From Actinopolymorpha rutila (GTDB lineage: Bacteria; Actinomycetota; Actinomycetes; Propionibacteriales; Actinopolymorphaceae): a stretch of DNA of 64,000 nt. The translations under genes and the position numbers were made by a program. Positions 50,673 to 59,513 of this stretch are shown here, piece after piece. Below the pieces are notes generated by a model. It was not told the origin of the DNA and did no database searches. It saw only the letters and a program-made list of their open reading frames with translations. The DNA lies in contig NZ_JACBZH010000001.1 of the NCBI RefSeq assembly GCF_013407855.1, positions 806,001 to 870,000 on the forward strand, read 5' to 3'. Position 1 is the first letter of the stretch, and each line of letters starts with the position of its first letter.

Positions 50673-51926
50673 ATGACCGCGAACCCCGCGTCCCACCCGC
50701 GAGCCGTCGACGCGCACACCTGCGCGGTCCGCCGGCCCAGGGCCGTGCACGTGTCGACGGTCCATGCCGCCACCGACATCCGGATCTTCCACAAGGAGTG
50801 TCGTACGCTCGCCGCGGCCGGCTACGACGTCGTGCTGTACGCCCGCACCGACGGGCTCCACGACGCGCCGTACGAGCAGGACGGCGTACGCGTGGTGCCG
50901 GTGCCGCGGCTGTCCGGCCGGGCCGCCCGGATGACCGTCGGGGTCTGGAGGTTGTTCCGCCCGCTGCTGGCCCACGACGCGGACGTCTACCACTTCCACG
51001 ACCCCGAACTCGTCCCGCTGGCGATGGCTTTGCGGGCGTACGGGCGCAACGTCGTCTTCGACGCGCACGAGCCGCTGCCCGCGCAGATCCTGGCCAAGCC
51101 CTGGATCCCGCCCCGGCTACGTCCTCTGGTGGCCGGCGCCACCAGGATCCTGGTCAGCCTCGCCGGCCGAGGGGTGACCGCGGTGGTGGCCGCGTCGCCG
51201 CTGGTCGAGAGCGTCTACGCCGGCGCGCGCCGGATGGTGGTGGTGAACAACTTCCCGATCCTGCCCGGCGACGACCCGACCGACCGGCCGGACGTCGGCC
51301 AGGAGGCGGACGCCGAGCGCCCGGCGGAGATCCCGTACGACCGACGGCCGCGCGGGATCGTCTACGTCGGCGGGCTGTCGGACCTGCGCGGGCTGTCGGC
51401 CATGCTCGACGTGGCCCGGATCGCCGGCCCCCGGCACGGCGAGCGGCTGACCCTGATCGGGACGTTCATGCCGCCGGACCTGGAGGCACGGCTGGCCGAG
51501 CCGGAACTCGCCGGGCTGATCGAGTACGTCGGCGTGCAGCCGCCGAAGCGCGTCCGCGAGCTGCTGGGTGAGTCCCGCGTCGGCCTGATCCTGCAGGTCG
51601 GGCCGGAGGCGTACAAACGGAACCTCCCGACGAAGATGTTCGAGTACATGGCCGAGGGGATGCCGGTGGTGGCATCCCATTTCCCGCTGTGGAAGCAGAT
51701 CCTCGACGAGGCGGAGGCCGGCGTCACCGTCGACCCCGAGGACGGCCGGGCGGCCGCGGAGGCGGTGTCGCGGCTGCTGTCGGACCCGGTGGAGGCGGCG
51801 GCGATGGGCCGGCGCGGACGCAAGGCGGTGTACGAGCGGTACTCCTTCGGGCCGGAGGCGGCGAAGCTGCTGGCGCTGTACGACAGCCTGCTGCCCGCCG
51901 ACCTGCGCGCCGCCAGAGCCCCATGA
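50673..51926 (+). CDS. GT4-family glycosyltransferase
   Basis: The 417-residue cytoplasmic GT-B enzyme adds a sugar to the growing lipid-linked repeat unit. The N-terminal domain shows HVSTVHAATDIRIFHKECRTL and DVYHFHDPELVPLAMAL. The C-terminal domain has IVYVGGLSDLRGL and the donor-binding KMFEYMAEGMPVVAS. Donor and acceptor sugars are unknown. ATG 50673 is used, with GAGG close upstream; the frame extends to 50592. The stop overlaps the flippase start (ATGA), beginning a tightly coupled run of four genes. Confidence 0.88.
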   Translation: MTANPASHPRAVDAHTCAVRRPRAVHVSTVHAATDIRIFHKECRTLAAAGYDVVLYARTDGLHDAPYEQDGVRVVPVPRLSGRAARMTVGVWRLFRPLLAHDADVYHFHDPELVPLAMALRAYGRNVVFDAHEPLPAQILAKPWIPPRLRPLVAGATRILVSLAGRGVTAVVAASPLVESVYAGARRMVVVNNFPILPGDDPTDRPDVGQEADAERPAEIPYDRRPRGIVYVGGLSDLRGLSAMLDVARIAGPRHGERLTLIGTFMPPDLEARLAEPELAGLIEYVGVQPPKRVRELLGESRVGLILQVGPEAYKRNLPTKMFEYMAEGMPVVASHFPLWKQILDEAEAGVTVDPEDGRAAAEAVSRLLSDPVEAAAMGRRGRKAVYERYSFGPEAAKLLALYDSLLPADLRAARAP

Positions 51927-53284
51927 GTGGCGCCGACCGCGTGACGTCCGACCTCCCCGCGGCCGGTGCCGCGCCGGTACGAACGGCCGTGACCGAGCCC
52001 GGCGTGGACGGTGCGCGCACCGTGCCCCGGCGGACCGGTGCCCGGCGCGGGGTGGCGGAGATCGTCCTCGGCGCGGTCCTCGGCCAGGGGCTGCTGATCG
52101 CCGCCGCTCCCGTCCTCGCCCGCCTCTACAGCCCGGCCGACTTCGCCCTCCTGCAGATCTTCACCGGTGTCGTCTCGATCGGCGCGGTGCTGGCCGGCCT
52201 GCGCATGGACCTCGCCATCCCGCTGGCGCGCGACGACGCCGAGACCCGCGCGGTGTTGCGGGCCGGGCTGGCCGGCACGGTCGTGGTGGCGGTCGCGATC
52301 TGGCTGCTGGGCGTGGCCGGTGCGGGGCTGTGGGCGGTCAACCCCACGCTGGCCGGCCTGCGGGCGGCGTGGTGGCTGGTGCCGCCGACCGTGGCGGTGA
52401 TCGCGGTGTTCCAGCTGGTGAGTGCGGTGCTCGTCCGCAACCAGCGGTACCGCGACATCGCCGGGCGCAACGCCCTGCAGGGCGTCGGCACGGCCGGAGC
52501 GCAGCTCGGCTTCGGGTTCGCCGGGCTGGCACCGCTGGGGTTGCTGCTCGGCATGGGCGTGGGCCGGGCCGCCGGCCTGGCGTCGATCGCCCGCGGCGGG
52601 TTGTTCCCGGCTCCGGTCGCGGGCCGGCGGGAGCCGGTGACGGCCGGGCAGGTCCGCGCGGCGGTTCGCCGCTTCCGCAGGTTCCCGCTGCTCACCACGT
52701 GGACGGCGCTGCTGAACAACACCGGACAGTACGCGCCGTACGTCCTGTTCTCGTTGACGTACGGCCAGAACCCCACCGGCTGGCTGGCGTTCACCACCCG
52801 GCTGCTCGCCCTGCCGGCCACGGTGGTCGGGCAGGCGGTGGCGCAGGTGTTCCTGGGCCGGGGCGCGAGCGCCCGGCGCGACGCGACCGGCGAGCTGCCC
52901 CGGCTCACCTGGCTGGCCGTACGCCGGCTCGCGCTGCTCGGCGCCGGACCGGCGATCGTCTTGTCACTGGTCGGGCCGTGGGCGTTCGGCTGGGTGTTCG
53001 GCGCGCAGTGGGAACGCGCCGGGGCGTACGCCCAACTGCTGGCGCTGGCGTTCCTCGCGCAGTTCGTGGCCAGCCCGGTCTCCAACGTCCTCAACCTGGT
53101 GGAACGCCAGGGCCTCGCGCTGGGCTGGGAGGCCGTCCGGTTGGTGCTGGTGATCGGGGTGCCGTGGCTGGTGTGGCTGCTCGGGGGCTCCGACCTGGCC
53201 GGCGTGGCCGCCTACGCGGGGGTGCTGGTGTTCTCCTACGGCGGCGTCCTGGCGCTGGTCTGGTGGGTGATGCGCCGTGCCTAG
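51923..53284 (+). CDS. Polysaccharide repeat-unit flippase (Wzx-like)
   Basis: The 453-residue integral membrane protein of the MATE/MVF-type flippase fold moves lipid-linked repeats to the outer face. About twelve hydrophobic segments are visible after a 40-residue cytoplasmic tail; LARLYSPADFALLQIFTGVVSIG is typical of Wzx/RfbX proteins. Its start overlaps the glycosyltransferase stop by four bases and its end overlaps the polymerase gene by eight, so translation is coupled. Repeat-unit specificity cannot be judged. Confidence 0.88.
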   Translation: MSGADRVTSDLPAAGAAPVRTAVTEPGVDGARTVPRRTGARRGVAEIVLGAVLGQGLLIAAAPVLARLYSPADFALLQIFTGVVSIGAVLAGLRMDLAIPLARDDAETRAVLRAGLAGTVVVAVAIWLLGVAGAGLWAVNPTLAGLRAAWWLVPPTVAVIAVFQLVSAVLVRNQRYRDIAGRNALQGVGTAGAQLGFGFAGLAPLGLLLGMGVGRAAGLASIARGGLFPAPVAGRREPVTAGQVRAAVRRFRRFPLLTTWTALLNNTGQYAPYVLFSLTYGQNPTGWLAFTTRLLALPATVVGQAVAQVFLGRGASARRDATGELPRLTWLAVRRLALLGAGPAIVLSLVGPWAFGWVFGAQWERAGAYAQLLALAFLAQFVASPVSNVLNLVERQGLALGWEAVRLVLVIGVPWLVWLLGGSDLAGVAAYAGVLVFSYGGVLALVWWVMRRA

Positions 53285-54854
53285 TGCAGCGACCGGGCCG
53301 CGGGCGGCGGATCGGGAGACCTCCGGGCCGCGTACGTCCGACCGGATCGGGAACGGCCGGCCGAACTCCGGCCCGCGTACCCGGCGGGTGCGCATCCCGC
53401 GGCGCCGCCACCCGGGCGACCGGCCGCTGTCGCGCGGCGTGCCACGGGCTGGTGGCCGCACGGTGGCCTGGCTCGCGGTCTACGCGCTCGGCCTGATGGC
53501 GTGCCACTACCTGGTGATCGCGCCGGCGTTCGCCTACCTCGGGTTCGAGAAGGTGGCGCCCAACCCGCTGGTCGGAATCGCGGTGGCGCCGACCTACCTG
53601 CTGTGCGCGCGGCGGCTTCCGCTGTCGTGGGAGCGCCCCTCCGCGATCGTGTACTGGATGCTGTTCCTGGTCGTGGTGGCCCCGGTGCACGTCCTGCCGA
53701 TGTTCACCACGGACCTGTCCACGGCGGTGTGGCTGATGGTCGGCGGGGTGGCCGCCGCGTTCTGGCTGCTGGGCGGGATCTACTCCGTACCGCTGTGGAC
53801 GTTCCGCCCGCCGGCGATCCCGGCGCGGGTCTACTGGCCGGCGTACGCCCTGCTCTGGCTGGTGATGACCGGTGTCGTCGTCGGTTACTACGGCCTGCAC
53901 CTGCGGCTGGTGTCGCTGTCGGAGATCTACGAGGTCCGTGACACCTACCGGGACTCCTTCGGCGAGGTTCCCAAGATCGCGGTGTACGTCGTTCCCTGGC
54001 TCGGCAACGTGATCGCGCCGGTCGCCATCGCCCGCGGCCTGATGACCAGGCGTTGGGGCTGGGCCGCCCTGGGTGTGCTCACCGAGCTGTACCTCGTCTC
54101 GATCACCGGTTTCAAGCAGTTGCTGTTCTCGTCGCTGCTGGCCGCCGGGGTGGTGGTGCTGGCGCGGACGACCGACCTCGCCCGGATCGGCCGGCGCGTC
54201 GGTGTCCTGGCCGGATGCGGGGTGTTCGCGGTGACCGCGATCGACTTCGCCCGCGGCGGGTGGGGCCTGTCGTCGATCCTGGTCCGCCGGATGGTGCTCA
54301 CCAGCGCGGTCAACACGAAGTACCACTTCGAGTTCTTCCTGCAGAACCCCAAGGGACACCTGGGCTACGGCGTTCTGTCGCACTGGGTGGACTATCCGTA
54401 CGACCTGAAGCCGCCGTTCCTGATCGGCCAGGTCTTCTACGGGAATCCGGAGACGAGCGCCAACGCCAACCTCTGGGCCGACGCCTACGCCAACTTCGGG
54501 TTGGTGGGCGTCTTCGTGTTCACCGGCATCCTCGCCGCGGTGCTGCACTTCGCCGACAGTGCCGCCCGCGGCCTGCCGGCCGGCATGGCTCTGGCCGCCC
54601 TCGCGCAGTCGGCGTTCAGCGTGTCGAACACCGCCATGCTGACGGTCTTCCTCACCCACGGCATGTTGCTGGCGGTGGCCGTCATCTACCTCATGCCGGC
54701 CGGCGACGGTGCAGCCAGGCGCGCGCGCACCCGTCGGCTGAGCCTGCGGCGGACCCGCCGCGGGATCGCGCCTCGCCGGACTCGCCGTGGGCCGCCCGAG
54801 GTGGACCGGCCGCGACCACGTCCGCGCCTTTCGGGAAGCCGAGCACCCTCATGA
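53277..54854 (+). CDS. Polysaccharide polymerase-like membrane protein (Wzy-type)
   Basis: A 525-residue membrane protein with a basic N-terminal tail (about 60 residues), roughly ten hydrophobic segments, and a very Arg-rich C-terminal tail. A long loop (about residues 335-400; TKYHFEFFLQNPKGHLGYGVLSHW) lies before the last helices, as in O-antigen polymerases. Wzy proteins are poorly conserved, so the assignment rests mostly on topology and position between flippase and glycosyltransferase. GTG 53277 overlaps the flippase end; the stop overlaps the next start (ATGA). Confidence 0.72.
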   Translation: MPSAATGPRAADRETSGPRTSDRIGNGRPNSGPRTRRVRIPRRRHPGDRPLSRGVPRAGGRTVAWLAVYALGLMACHYLVIAPAFAYLGFEKVAPNPLVGIAVAPTYLLCARRLPLSWERPSAIVYWMLFLVVVAPVHVLPMFTTDLSTAVWLMVGGVAAAFWLLGGIYSVPLWTFRPPAIPARVYWPAYALLWLVMTGVVVGYYGLHLRLVSLSEIYEVRDTYRDSFGEVPKIAVYVVPWLGNVIAPVAIARGLMTRRWGWAALGVLTELYLVSITGFKQLLFSSLLAAGVVVLARTTDLARIGRRVGVLAGCGVFAVTAIDFARGGWGLSSILVRRMVLTSAVNTKYHFEFFLQNPKGHLGYGVLSHWVDYPYDLKPPFLIGQVFYGNPETSANANLWADAYANFGLVGVFVFTGILAAVLHFADSAARGLPAGMALAALAQSAFSVSNTAMLTVFLTHGMLLAVAVIYLMPAGDGAARRARTRRLSLRRTRRGIAPRRTRRGPPEVDRPRPRPRLSGSRAPS

Positions 54855-56125
54855 GCCGAGGCGAGAGTCCCCAGCGTTCCCGGAGTTCCCAGCGTTCCCG
54901 GCGTTCCCGGCGTTCCCAGAGTCCCTCGACGTCCCGGCGGGTACTGGTCCTCAACCAGTCCGCCCTCCCGCGGTCGCAGGGCGGCGGCACCCGCCACGTG
55001 GAGCTGTTCGGCCGCCTCTCGCGCTGGTCCCACCGCATCGTGGCCGGCAACCGCAACTACACCACCCGGGAACGTTTCTCCAGCCGGTCGCCGGCGTTCG
55101 TGACCGTCCCCGTCCCGAACTACGAGTCCAACGGCCCCGGCCGGGTGCTGAACTGGCTGACGTACGCGGTGGGTGCAACTGTCGCCGGACTACGGTCGGG
55201 CCGGTACGACGTGGTGTACGCGTCGTCCCCGCCGCTGCTCACCCCGCTGGCCGGCTGGCTGCTGGCGCGGCTGCGGCGGGTTCCGCTCGTCGTGGAGATC
55301 CGGGACCTGTGGCCGCGGTCGATGGTGGAGCTCGGCTACCTTGCGGACGGCTCCCGGACGCACCGGATGCTGGTCGCCCTGGAGAGGTTCGTCTACCGGT
55401 CCGCGGACGCGATCGTGGCCGTCGCCGACGGCTGGCAGGACCACTTCGCGGCCTTCGGCGTACGACCGGAGAGGGTCGTACTGATCAGCAACGGCGCCGA
55501 TCCCGTCGACTTCGTGGCCACCGTGTCGCGGGACAAGGCGCGCGCCGAACTCGGCGCGGACGGCTTCGTCGCGGTCTACGCCGGGGCGCACGGCCCGGCC
55601 AACGGCCTCGACCTGATCCTGGACGCGGCCGGCGAGCTGCCCGGCTGCACGTTCGTCCTGGTCGGGGACGGGCTGGACAAGGCGCGGCTGGTCACCCGGG
55701 CGGGCGAGGAGGCCATCGGCAACGTGCGGTTCCTGCCCGCGGTGCCGAAGGAGCAGCTCGCGAACGTGTTCGTCGCCGCCGACGTGGGGCTGCACACGCT
55801 CGCCCAGGCGGAGTTGTTCAAGGAGGCGCTGAGCCCGAACAAGCTGTACGACTACCTCGCGGCGGGGCTCCCGGTCGTCACCAACGTCGGCGGCGAACTG
55901 GAACGCCGGCTGGTCGAGGCCGGCTGCGCGGTGCGCGGCTCGGCCGAGCCGGGTGAGCCCTCGCTGCCCTCGCTGGTCGCCGCGCTCCGCGACCTGGGTG
56001 ACCGGGGCGCGGACGAGCGGGCGCGGATGGGTGCACGCGGCCGCGAGTACGTGGAACGGCACGTCTCGCGCTCGATCATGGCGACGCGACTGGAAGCCCT
56101 GCTGGACGACGTGTCCAGCCGATGA
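54851..56125 (+). CDS. GT4-family glycosyltransferase (WbuB-like)
   Basis: The 424-residue GT-B enzyme resembles WbuB/WcaI-type transferases that add N-acetylated amino sugars to lipid-linked intermediates. N-terminal features are LNQSALPRSQGGGTRHVELFGRL and VVYASSPPLLTPLAGW, followed by VVEIRDLWPRSMVELG. The donor domain contains VYAGAHGPANGLDLIL and LSPNKLYDYLAAGLPVV. Residues 8-22 are an Arg/Ser repeat tract coded by a 9-base tandem repeat. Its start overlaps the polymerase stop. Confidence 0.9.
   Translation: MSRGESPQRSRSSQRSRRSRRSQSPSTSRRVLVLNQSALPRSQGGGTRHVELFGRLSRWSHRIVAGNRNYTTRERFSSRSPAFVTVPVPNYESNGPGRVLNWLTYAVGATVAGLRSGRYDVVYASSPPLLTPLAGWLLARLRRVPLVVEIRDLWPRSMVELGYLADGSRTHRMLVALERFVYRSADAIVAVADGWQDHFAAFGVRPERVVLISNGADPVDFVATVSRDKARAELGADGFVAVYAGAHGPANGLDLILDAAGELPGCTFVLVGDGLDKARLVTRAGEEAIGNVRFLPAVPKEQLANVFVAADVGLHTLAQAELFKEALSPNKLYDYLAAGLPVVTNVGGELERRLVEAGCAVRGSAEPGEPSLPSLVAALRDLGDRGADERARMGARGREYVERHVSRSIMATRLEALLDDVSSR
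54873..54917 (+). repeat. 9-bp tandem repeat in the glycosyltransferase N-terminus
   Basis: Five 9-base units (54873, 54882, 54891, 54900, 54909) vary on GGCGTTCCC and encode an Arg/Ser tract ahead of the GT4 domain. Confidence 0.95.
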
Positions 56126-56411
56126 GTGGCGATTCGGTCAGGAACCCGTTCTTCATTTGTGGCCCCGGTCCCAGCGTCCACATTCCCCCGCTGAGGGAAT
56201 CCGGCAGAGTCGCACCTGGCAGCCCTTCCCGGTCGGGCGCGAACTCCCATGCTCCGGCCCGTTCGACGGCGCGGGGATGCGGGGACGAGAGGGGTGGGCG
56301 GCTACGGCCGGCCCGGACGGTTCGTCCACGGTCGGCGTCGCCACCCGTACCCCACGTGGTCGGCGGGGCGATCCTGTCCGACCTATACCCACCCTGGGAG
56401 GCTGAACGCGC
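56126..56411. other. Intergenic spacer before the aminotransferase gene
   Basis: 286 bases with an ATGA overlap at the preceding stop but no supported gene. The open frame from 56122 runs into the next gene out of frame. GGGAGG at 56396-56401 is the ribosome site for the gene at 56412. No clear promoter or hairpin was seen. Confidence 0.5.
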
Positions 56412-57662
56412 ATGTTCGGCACGTTCGGCACGTCTGCCACCTCTGCCACCTCCGGAGATGCTCTCGCGGTCGCGGGTGGCACCCCTGTTCGCACGGCGGC
56501 GTTCCCACCATGGCCCGTGTTCGCCGAGGACGAGATCGAGGCGACGGTGCGGGTGCTCCGGTCGGGCCGGGTCAACTACTGGACGGGCGTGGAGGGAAGG
56601 GCGTTCGAACACGAGTTCGCGGCCGCCGTCGGTGCGCCGTACGCGGTGGCGCTGTCCAACGGAACCGTCGCGCTCGAGCTCGCCCTGCAGGCGGTCGGGA
56701 TCGGCCCGGGCGACGAGGTGGTCGTACCCGCGCGGACGTTCGTGGCCACCGCCAGCGCCGTGGTGGCGGTCGGCGCGCGGCCGGTGGTCGCCGACATCGA
56801 CCTGGTGAGCCAGACGCTCACCGCGGCCACCGTGGACGCGGTCCGTACGCCGCGGACCCGGGCGGTGATTCCGGTGCACCTGGGCGGTTGGCCGGCGCCG
56901 ATGGCGGAGTTGATGTCCCTGGCCGCCCGGCACGACCTGGTGGTGGTCGAGGACTGCGCGCAGGCGCACGGCGCGCGGCTGGCCGGCCGGTCGGTCGGGA
57001 CGCTGGGACACGTGGCGGCGTGGTCGTTCTGCCAGGACAAGATCATCACCACGCTTGGCGAGGGCGGCGCGGTGACCACGGGCGACGAGGAGATCTGGCG
57101 CACGGTGTGGGAACGCAAGGACCACGGCAAGAGCTTCGCCGCGGTGTACGAGCGGACGCACCCGCCGGGGTTCCGGTGGCTGCACGAGTCGTTCGGCACC
57201 AACGCCCGGATGACCGAGGTGCAGGCCGCGCAGGGCCGGCGGGCGCTGGCCCGGTTGCCGTCGTGGTCCGAACGCCGGCGCGCGCTCGCGGCGGTGCTGG
57301 ACGAGGGCCTGGCCGACGTGCCGGGGCTGCGGGTGCCGGTCCCGCCGTCGGACGTGCGGCACGCGTACTACAAGTACTACGCCTTCGTCCGGCCCGAACG
57401 CCTGGCGCCCGGATGGGACCGGGACGCGGTGATGACCGCGATCGAGGCGGAGGGTGTGCCGTGCCTGCAGGGTGCCTGCGCGGAGATCTACCGCGAGAAG
57501 GCGTTCGACGGGGTTGGCCGGCCCGAGCATCCGCTGCCGGTGGCCCGCGAACTCGGTGAGACGTCGCTGATGTTGATGGTGCATCCCACGCTGACCAAGC
57601 GGGAGATCGACGACACCGTGGAGGCGATCCGGAAGGTGATGCGCGTCGCCGCCCCGGAATGA
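56412..57662 (+). CDS. DegT/DnrJ/EryC1 sugar aminotransferase
   Basis: The 416-residue PLP enzyme transfers an amino group from glutamate to a keto-sugar nucleotide. The internal aldimine Lys210 lies in SFCQDKIITTLGEGG; the cofactor-binding Asp is in VVEDCAQAHGA. The N-terminal AVAGGTPVRTAAFPPWPVF is typical of one aminotransferase subgroup in this family. The protein begins with a short repeat tract made by duplicated 9-base units (56415-56450). Its substrate differs from the second aminotransferase in this locus but is unknown. GGGAGG lies ten bases before ATG 56412. Confidence 0.88.
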   Translation: MFGTFGTSATSATSGDALAVAGGTPVRTAAFPPWPVFAEDEIEATVRVLRSGRVNYWTGVEGRAFEHEFAAAVGAPYAVALSNGTVALELALQAVGIGPGDEVVVPARTFVATASAVVAVGARPVVADIDLVSQTLTAATVDAVRTPRTRAVIPVHLGGWPAPMAELMSLAARHDLVVVEDCAQAHGARLAGRSVGTLGHVAAWSFCQDKIITTLGEGGAVTTGDEEIWRTVWERKDHGKSFAAVYERTHPPGFRWLHESFGTNARMTEVQAAQGRRALARLPSWSERRRALAAVLDEGLADVPGLRVPVPPSDVRHAYYKYYAFVRPERLAPGWDRDAVMTAIEAEGVPCLQGACAEIYREKAFDGVGRPEHPLPVARELGETSLMLMVHPTLTKREIDDTVEAIRKVMRVAAPE

Positions 57663-57673
57663 ACCGAGATGGT

Positions 57674-57679
57674 TACGCT
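57674..57679 (+). promoter_or_regulatory. -10 box for leaderless acetyltransferase mRNA
   Basis: TACGCT is followed by eight bases (CTGAGTTC) and the ATG at 57688. It is the same hexamer used for the cysteine-rich leader peptide at 36495. Confidence 0.5.
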
Positions 57680-57687
57680 CTGAGTTC

Positions 57688-58323
57688 ATGGCAACACTTT
57701 CAGTCGCCGAGTCCGCCGACGTGCACGAGACGGCGCGGCTCGGCGACGGGACCGCGGTGTGGCACCTGGCGCAGATCCGGGAGAACGCCGTGCTCGGCAC
57801 GGACTGCATCGTCGGCCGCGGCGCCTACGTCGGCGCCGGCGTCCGGATCGGTGACCGGGTCAAGGTGCAGAACCACGCGCTGGTGTACGAGCCGGCGGTG
57901 CTGGAGGACGGGGTCTTCGTCGGGCCCGCGGTGGTGCTGACCAACGACCAGTACCCGCGTTCGGTCGACCCGGACGGCACGCTCAAACGCGCCGCCGACT
58001 GGGAGGCGGTCGGGGTGACGGTCCGCGAGGGCGCCTCCCTCGGTGCCCGGTCGGTGTGCGTCGCGCCGGTGACTGTCGGCCGGTGGGCGATGGTGGCCGC
58101 GGGGGCAGTCGTCGTACGCGACATCCCGGACTTCGCGCTGGTGGCCGGAGTGCCCGCGCGCAGGGTCGGGTGGGTCGGCCGTGCGGGGGTACGACTGGAG
58201 GACAAGGGCGCCGGACGCTGGCTGTGTCCGCGTACGGGCGCCACCTACACCGAGCGCGGGGGTCTCCTGCGTGAGGACGTGCACGACGGGAAGCGCGAGG
58301 GCCGCCGGGGCCGCGAGGACTAG
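57688..58323 (+). CDS. Hexapeptide-repeat sugar N-acetyltransferase (WbpD-like)
   Basis: The 211-residue left-handed beta-helix enzyme acetylates the amino group of a sugar nucleotide, as WbpD does for UDP-GlcNAc(3NH2)A. Hexapeptide repeats run from about residue 15 to 150 (GDGTAVWHLAQIRENAVLGTD, YVGAGVRIGDRVKVQNHALV, VTVGRWAMVAAGAVVVRDIPDFALVAGVPARRVG). VLTNDQYPRS is typical of WbpD/FdtC relatives. The ATG at 57688 has a -10 box but no ribosome site. A C-terminal tail of about 40 residues is basic. Confidence 0.9.
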   Translation: MATLSVAESADVHETARLGDGTAVWHLAQIRENAVLGTDCIVGRGAYVGAGVRIGDRVKVQNHALVYEPAVLEDGVFVGPAVVLTNDQYPRSVDPDGTLKRAADWEAVGVTVREGASLGARSVCVAPVTVGRWAMVAAGAVVVRDIPDFALVAGVPARRVGWVGRAGVRLEDKGAGRWLCPRTGATYTERGGLLREDVHDGKREGRRGRED

Positions 58324-58373
58324 CAGGACGGGCAGTACGAGCGCGGGCCGAGACGACCACGGGGGTCGATGAC

Positions 58374-59513
58374 GTGAGCAGCAACGGAGCGGTACGCGGA
58401 GGGGCGCCGGGCGACGTACTGCCCGATCCGATCCCGGCCGCGATGCCGATGATCGGTGCGGAGGAACGCGCCGCGGTAGACCGGGTGCTCGCCAGCGCCA
58501 TGCTGGTGCAGGGCCGGGAGGTCGCCGCGTTCGAGCAGGAGTTCTCGGTGCTGGTCGACGACCGGCCGTGCGTGGCGGTGAACGCGGGTACGAGCGCACT
58601 GCACCTCGGCCTGCTGGCGGCTGGTGTCGGACCGGGCGACGAGGTGATCGTGCCGTCGTTCACGTTCGCTGCCACCGCCAACTCCGTCGCGCTGACCGGG
58701 GCGACGCCGGTGTTCGCCGACATCGAACCCGACCACTTCTGCCTGGATCCCGCGGCGGTCGAGGCCGCGGTGACGGCCCGCACGGTCGGGATCATGCCGG
58801 TGCACCTCTACGGCCACCCGGCGGACCTGACCGCGCTGATCCGGATCGCCGACCGCTACGGACTGGGGATCTTCGAGGACGCCTGTCAAGCCCACCTTGC
58901 GCGCTGGGGCGGTCGCCCGGTGGGTGCGTTCGGCGCCTTCGGCGCGTTCAGCTTCTACCCCACCAAGAACATGACCACCGGCGAGGGCGGCATGGTGGTG
59001 TGTGCGGACGAGGACCTCGCCCGCACGGTGCGGCTGCTGCGCAACCAGGGCATGGAACGCCGGTACGAGAACGAGCTCGTCGGCTTCAACGCCCGGATGA
59101 CCGACGTGGCGGCCGCGATCGGGCGGGTCCAGCTGGCCCGGGTCGAGGGCTGGACCAAGCAGCGCCGAGCCAACGCCGGCTACCTCGACGCCCAGCTCGC
59201 CGGGGTCGACGGCCTCGTCACTCCGCGGGTGGCCGGGGACGCCGAGCACGTCTACCACCAGTACACCGTGCGGGTACCCGACCGGGACGGCGTGCAGGCG
59301 CGGCTCGCCCAGGCGGGGGTGGGCACCGGTGTCTACTACCCGATCCCGAACCACCGGCTTCCGTCGTACGCCGTCGGCTCCGGACGTGGCGTCGAGCTGC
59401 CGGAGACCGAGCGGGCCTGCCGGGAGGCGATCTCGTTGCCGGTGCATCCGGGCCTGTCCGACCGCGACCTCGCCCAGGTCGCGACCGAGGTGACCAGGGC
59501 GGTGTCCGGATGA
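58374..59513 (+). CDS. DegT/DnrJ/EryC1 sugar aminotransferase (WbpE-like)
   Basis: The 379-residue PLP enzyme has Lys198 in SFYPTKNMTTGEGG, the cofactor Asp in IFEDACQAH, and NAGTSALHLGLLAAGVGPGDEV. The motif set PVHLYGHPADL and VEGWTKQRRANAGYLDAQL fits WbpE-type UDP-3-keto sugar aminotransferases, which act with the adjacent oxidoreductase. GTG 58374 starts the gene; no strong ribosome site is seen. The stop overlaps the oxidoreductase start (ATGA), so the two are coupled, as wbpB/wbpE are functionally coupled through cofactor recycling. Confidence 0.9.
   Translation: MSSNGAVRGGAPGDVLPDPIPAAMPMIGAEERAAVDRVLASAMLVQGREVAAFEQEFSVLVDDRPCVAVNAGTSALHLGLLAAGVGPGDEVIVPSFTFAATANSVALTGATPVFADIEPDHFCLDPAAVEAAVTARTVGIMPVHLYGHPADLTALIRIADRYGLGIFEDACQAHLARWGGRPVGAFGAFGAFSFYPTKNMTTGEGGMVVCADEDLARTVRLLRNQGMERRYENELVGFNARMTDVAAAIGRVQLARVEGWTKQRRANAGYLDAQLAGVDGLVTPRVAGDAEHVYHQYTVRVPDRDGVQARLAQAGVGTGVYYPIPNHRLPSYAVGSGRGVELPETERACREAISLPVHPGLSDRDLAQVATEVTRAVSG

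Noticed and set aside
56122..56808. An open frame starting at an ATGA overlap after the second GT4 gene
   Set aside because: It runs out of frame into the aminotransferase gene and has no recognisable domain or codon bias.
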